NCBI GenBank assembly: GCA_937136445.1 | Contig: CAKZOQ010000079.1 | Span: 1 to 15,427, forward strand | Source of the DNA: an uncultured Gemmatimonadota bacterium | GTDB lineage: Bacteria > Gemmatimonadota > Gemmatimonadetes > Longimicrobiales > Gaopeijiaceae | Reading direction: 5' to 3' | Length of the DNA stretch: 15,427 bases | Shown here: positions 13,485 to 15,427 of the stretch, piece by piece | How positions within the stretch are numbered: position 1 is the stretch's first letter | How the letters are laid out: each line of letters opens with the position of its first letter | Notes under the pieces: generated by a model | Told to the model about the DNA's origin: nothing | The model's input: the letters and a program-made list of their open reading frames with translations, nothing else | Databases searched by the model: none | Position numbers and translations under genes: made by a program

Positions 13485-14285
13485 ATGCCCCTCCACGACG
13501 ACTACGCCCGGATCACGCCCTTCGAGCTCGCCTTCCCGGACCCCGAGGAGGGCGAGGAGCTGCTGCGGCGCATCACCGCCGAGGCCGATGAACAAGGCGG
13601 CGTAGACGACCTCCAGGCCTTCATGCACCTGGGTTCGGTGACGGGCTGGCTCCAGAGGCTGCGACCGGCGGAGGAGGAGGGCCAGGGCATGCACCAGTAC
13701 GCCTCCCTGGCCTTCCACACCTGGCGCTTCCACCGCGCAGGGCGGCCCTTCTGGCTGTTGGAGACGGCGACGGCCCGCTACCTGGTGGACGGGGCCCCGG
13801 GGGGCGCTCCGAAGCTCCCTGCCGAATCGGGCTACCTGCAGCTGCCCCAGCACCTCTTCTGGGTGGAGCCGGGCCCCGGCGAGACCCCGGAATCGGTGGA
13901 CGGGCTCTTCTGGCACCGTTCCGGAGGAGGCGTCCTCCACGTCCTCCTGGCCATGGGCATCCGCCCGGATCGGGCGGGGCTGGGCGTGGTCCCGGTGGCC
14001 GACGCCCCCTGGACCGACGCTCCTCGATGGCTGGAGGCGGAGATCCGCCCCGACGGCGACGACTTCGAGACCACGCTTCCCGGCGGCGAACTCGAGGGGC
14101 TCTACTCCCTGGAGGCCGCCGGTGAGGTCCTGAAGCTGCTGGCCCGGGCGCTGGCCTACCGGGCCGCCCACCCCGGCGCCGAAACCGCCCGGGAGCCTCA
14201 TCCGGAGGAGGAGACGGCCGACGACGCTCCCCGGCCGTCCCGCTTTCCGTACCGTCGCCTGACGCTGGCCGACGCCTCACCCTGA
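13485..14285 (+). CDS. Protein of unknown function
   Basis: A 266-residue protein I do not recognise. It has no signal peptide or membrane helix and is moderately acidic, with a mix of predicted helices and strands. Notable stretches are FELAFPDPEEGEELLRRITA, QYASLAFHTWRFHRAGRPFW, GYLQLPQHLFWVEPGPGETP, GLFWHRSGGGVLHVLLAMGI and LYSLEAAGEVLKLLARALAY; the last 45 or so residues are acidic and proline-rich, probably disordered. The ATG at 13485 follows the metallopeptidase stop by 10 bp and the endonuclease III start is 12 bp downstream, so it is in the middle of a tight run of genes. Codon use matches its neighbours and the frame is intact, which together with the compact spacing supports a real gene. 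The order of aromatic-rich strands might fit a globular binding domain, but I assign no function. Confidence 0.8.
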   Translation: MPLHDDYARITPFELAFPDPEEGEELLRRITAEADEQGGVDDLQAFMHLGSVTGWLQRLRPAEEEGQGMHQYASLAFHTWRFHRAGRPFWLLETATARYLVDGAPGGAPKLPAESGYLQLPQHLFWVEPGPGETPESVDGLFWHRSGGGVLHVLLAMGIRPDRAGLGVVPVADAPWTDAPRWLEAEIRPDGDDFETTLPGGELEGLYSLEAAGEVLKLLARALAYRAAHPGAETAREPHPEEETADDAPRPSRFPYRRLTLADASP

Positions 14286-14297
14286 CCTGGAACCGCC

Positions 14298-14948
14298 ATG
14301 CCCCGGGAGTCCAAGAAGAAGAAGCGCGAGCGCGCCGAGACCGTCTACGAGCTCCTTGAGGAGGAGTATCCCGACGCGCACTGCGAGCTCGACTTCGAGA
14401 ATCCCTTCCAGCTCGCCGTCGCCACCATCCTGTCGGCCCAGACCACCGACGAGCGGGTGAACATGGTCACCCCGAACCTCTTCGACGAGTACCCGGACGC
14501 CGACGCGTTGGCCGCAGCCCGCCAGGAGGACGTGGAGGAGATCGTCCATTCCACCGGCTTCTTCCGGAACAAGGCCAAGAACATCATCGGGTTCGCCGAA
14601 GGAGTGATGGACGACCACGAGGGTGAGGTCCCCCGGACCCTGAAGGAGCTGAAGGCCCTCCCCGGTGTGGGGCGCAAGACGGCCAACGTGATCCTGGGCA
14701 ACGCCTTCGGCATCGACGAGGGCGTGGTGGTGGACACCCACGTGAAACGGCTGTCCAACCGGCTGGGCTTCACCAGGCACGACCGACCGGTGAAGGTGGA
14801 GCAGGACCTCATGGAGCTCTTCCCTCGGGAGCGGTGGACCATGCTGGCCCACCTCCTCATATGGCATGGGCGGGCCGTCTGCGACGCCCGGAAGCCGCTG
14901 TGCGGGGAGTGCGCCGTGGCCCACCTCTGCCCGTCCTCCAAGGTCTGA
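14298..14948 (+). CDS. nth: Endonuclease III (DNA glycosylase/AP lyase)
   Basis: A 216-residue base-excision repair enzyme that removes oxidised pyrimidines and nicks the abasic site. The helix-hairpin-helix is LPGVGRKTANVILG with catalytic lysine K127, and the catalytic aspartate is D146 in VVDTHVKRLSNRLG. The [4Fe-4S] cluster loop is complete at the C-terminus: C195-x6-C202-x2-C205-x5-C211 (CDARKPLCGECAVAHLC), the classic spacing. The DNA-intercalating region ILSAQTTDERVN is present. Length and domain order match E. coli Nth, with a short lysine-rich leader (SKKKKRERAE). The ATG follows the preceding stop by 12 bp; CTGGAA is a poor Shine-Dalgarno sequence, so coupling to the upstream gene is likely. 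Its Fe-S cluster is a plausible client of the Nfu protein encoded at 7100-7699. Confidence 0.96.
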   Translation: MPRESKKKKRERAETVYELLEEEYPDAHCELDFENPFQLAVATILSAQTTDERVNMVTPNLFDEYPDADALAAARQEDVEEIVHSTGFFRNKAKNIIGFAEGVMDDHEGEVPRTLKELKALPGVGRKTANVILGNAFGIDEGVVVDTHVKRLSNRLGFTRHDRPVKVEQDLMELFPRERWTMLAHLLIWHGRAVCDARKPLCGECAVAHLCPSSKV

Positions 14949-15076
14949 GCGCCGCCCCCCGGTCTCCTCCTTCGTCCTCTCGCGCCCGCTTGCCCCCGAT
15001 GGCTGTGCGGGCCACCCTGGCCCTCCGGCTGCGCCGGATCCCCTACTCGACCTCTTCCTTCCCGGAGTCTCCATCG

Positions 15077-15427
15077 ATGTCCGATCGTGCCCATGCCGTC
15101 GCCACCCTCGAGTCCTGGGTGGAGAATGAGAACCTGCGGAAGCACATGTTCGCCGTAGAGGCGGCGGTGCGCCGGTACGCCCGGATGAAGGGAGCCGACG
15201 AGGAGACCTGGGGTCTGGCCGGGCTTCTCCACGACCTGGACTGGGAGAAACACCCCGAAGAGCATCCGCTGAAGGCGGTGGAGCACCTCCGTGCCGAGGG
15301 CTACCCGGAGGAGGTCCTGCACGCCATCCTGGCCCACAGGCCCGACTTCACCGGGGTGGAGCCCGAGACCGAGCTGGACAAGGTCCTCTACGCCTGCGAC
15401 GAGCTCTCGGGACTGGTCTACGCCTGC
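15077..15427 (+). CDS. HD-domain phosphohydrolase, cut by right window edge
   Basis: The first 117 codons of a metal-dependent HD/HDIG-type hydrolase. After MSDRAHAVATLESWVENE, the expected metal-binding residues occur in order: H24 (RKHMFAVEA), H52-D53 (GLLHDLDWEKHP), H82 and H87 (HAILAHRPD) and D108 (LYACDELSGL). This spacing is typical of small soluble HD proteins acting on nucleotides or phosphate esters, and nothing in the visible part points to a specific substrate. The ATG at 15077 has CGGAG about 9 nt upstream. A 128-bp gap separates it from nth; that gap holds a 6-bp hairpin (15024-15038) without a T-run, so separate transcription is possible but not shown. The remaining C-terminus is outside the window. 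Confidence 0.88.
   Translation, partial: MSDRAHAVATLESWVENENLRKHMFAVEAAVRRYARMKGADEETWGLAGLLHDLDWEKHPEEHPLKAVEHLRAEGYPEEVLHAILAHRPDFTGVEPETELDKVLYACDELSGLVYAC

Noticed and set aside
11114..13486. A 790-codon open frame on the minus strand opposite the symporter and zincin genes.
   Set aside because: It spans two well-supported plus-strand genes and has the biased His/Gly/Glu/Arg composition of a shadow frame.
15024..15038. Hairpin TCCGGC-TGC-GCCGGA after nth as an intrinsic terminator.
   Set aside because: The stem is only 6 bp and no T-run follows; such palindromes are common in GC-rich DNA.
1..15427. CRISPR array, insertion sequence or phage island.
   Set aside because: No direct repeats with regular spacers, no transposase or integrase frame, no flanking inverted repeats, and composition looks uniform throughout.

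Overview
The window is high-GC (roughly 70% by eye) bacterial chromosome. It is packed with 17 protein genes, often with overlapping or nearly touching ends and with several GTG or TTG starts. I see no tRNA, rRNA, insertion sequence, integrase, CRISPR array or prophage gene. The mix (ECF sigma/anti-sigma pair, secreted M24 peptidase, secreted cyanophycinase, dimeric-type GlyRS, MscL with a zinc-ribbon tail) and the base composition recall Gemmatimonadota or a similar high-GC Gram-negative lineage. That assignment is an impression, not proof.

Layout. Positions 1-2288, minus strand, hold a likely three-gene operon: a multi-pass membrane protein, an ECF sigma factor and its zinc-finger anti-sigma factor, which runs off the left edge. 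Positions 2433-4260, plus strand, hold an exported M24 (Xaa-Pro-type) metallopeptidase and a DinB-fold protein. Positions 4341-6188 hold a 615-residue protein with a GYF-like N-terminus, a long acidic region carrying a 24-residue tandem repeat, one membrane helix and an alpha-helical C-terminal domain. It converges on, and overlaps by 101 bp, a minus-strand exported cyanophycinase (6088-7062), which follows an Nfu-type Fe-S carrier (7100-7699). Divergently, the plus strand carries glycyl-tRNA synthetase, a YtoQ-family protein, MscL with a zinc ribbon, and an exported TPR/RMD-like protein (7864-10927). After a 315-bp non-coding stretch with strong RNA-folding potential come an NSS-family sodium symporter, a zincin-like metallopeptidase, an unrecognised conserved-looking protein, endonuclease III and the start of an HD-domain hydrolase (11243 to the right edge).

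How the genes fit together. Most are housekeeping: translation, Fe-S supply (Nfu) with an Fe-S client (Nth), osmotic protection and transport. The parts that deserve a second look are the membrane protein apparently coupled to the sigma/anti-sigma pair, the repeat-bearing 615-residue protein, and the folded non-coding region ahead of the symporter. I did not find a clear new multi-gene defence or biosynthetic system.
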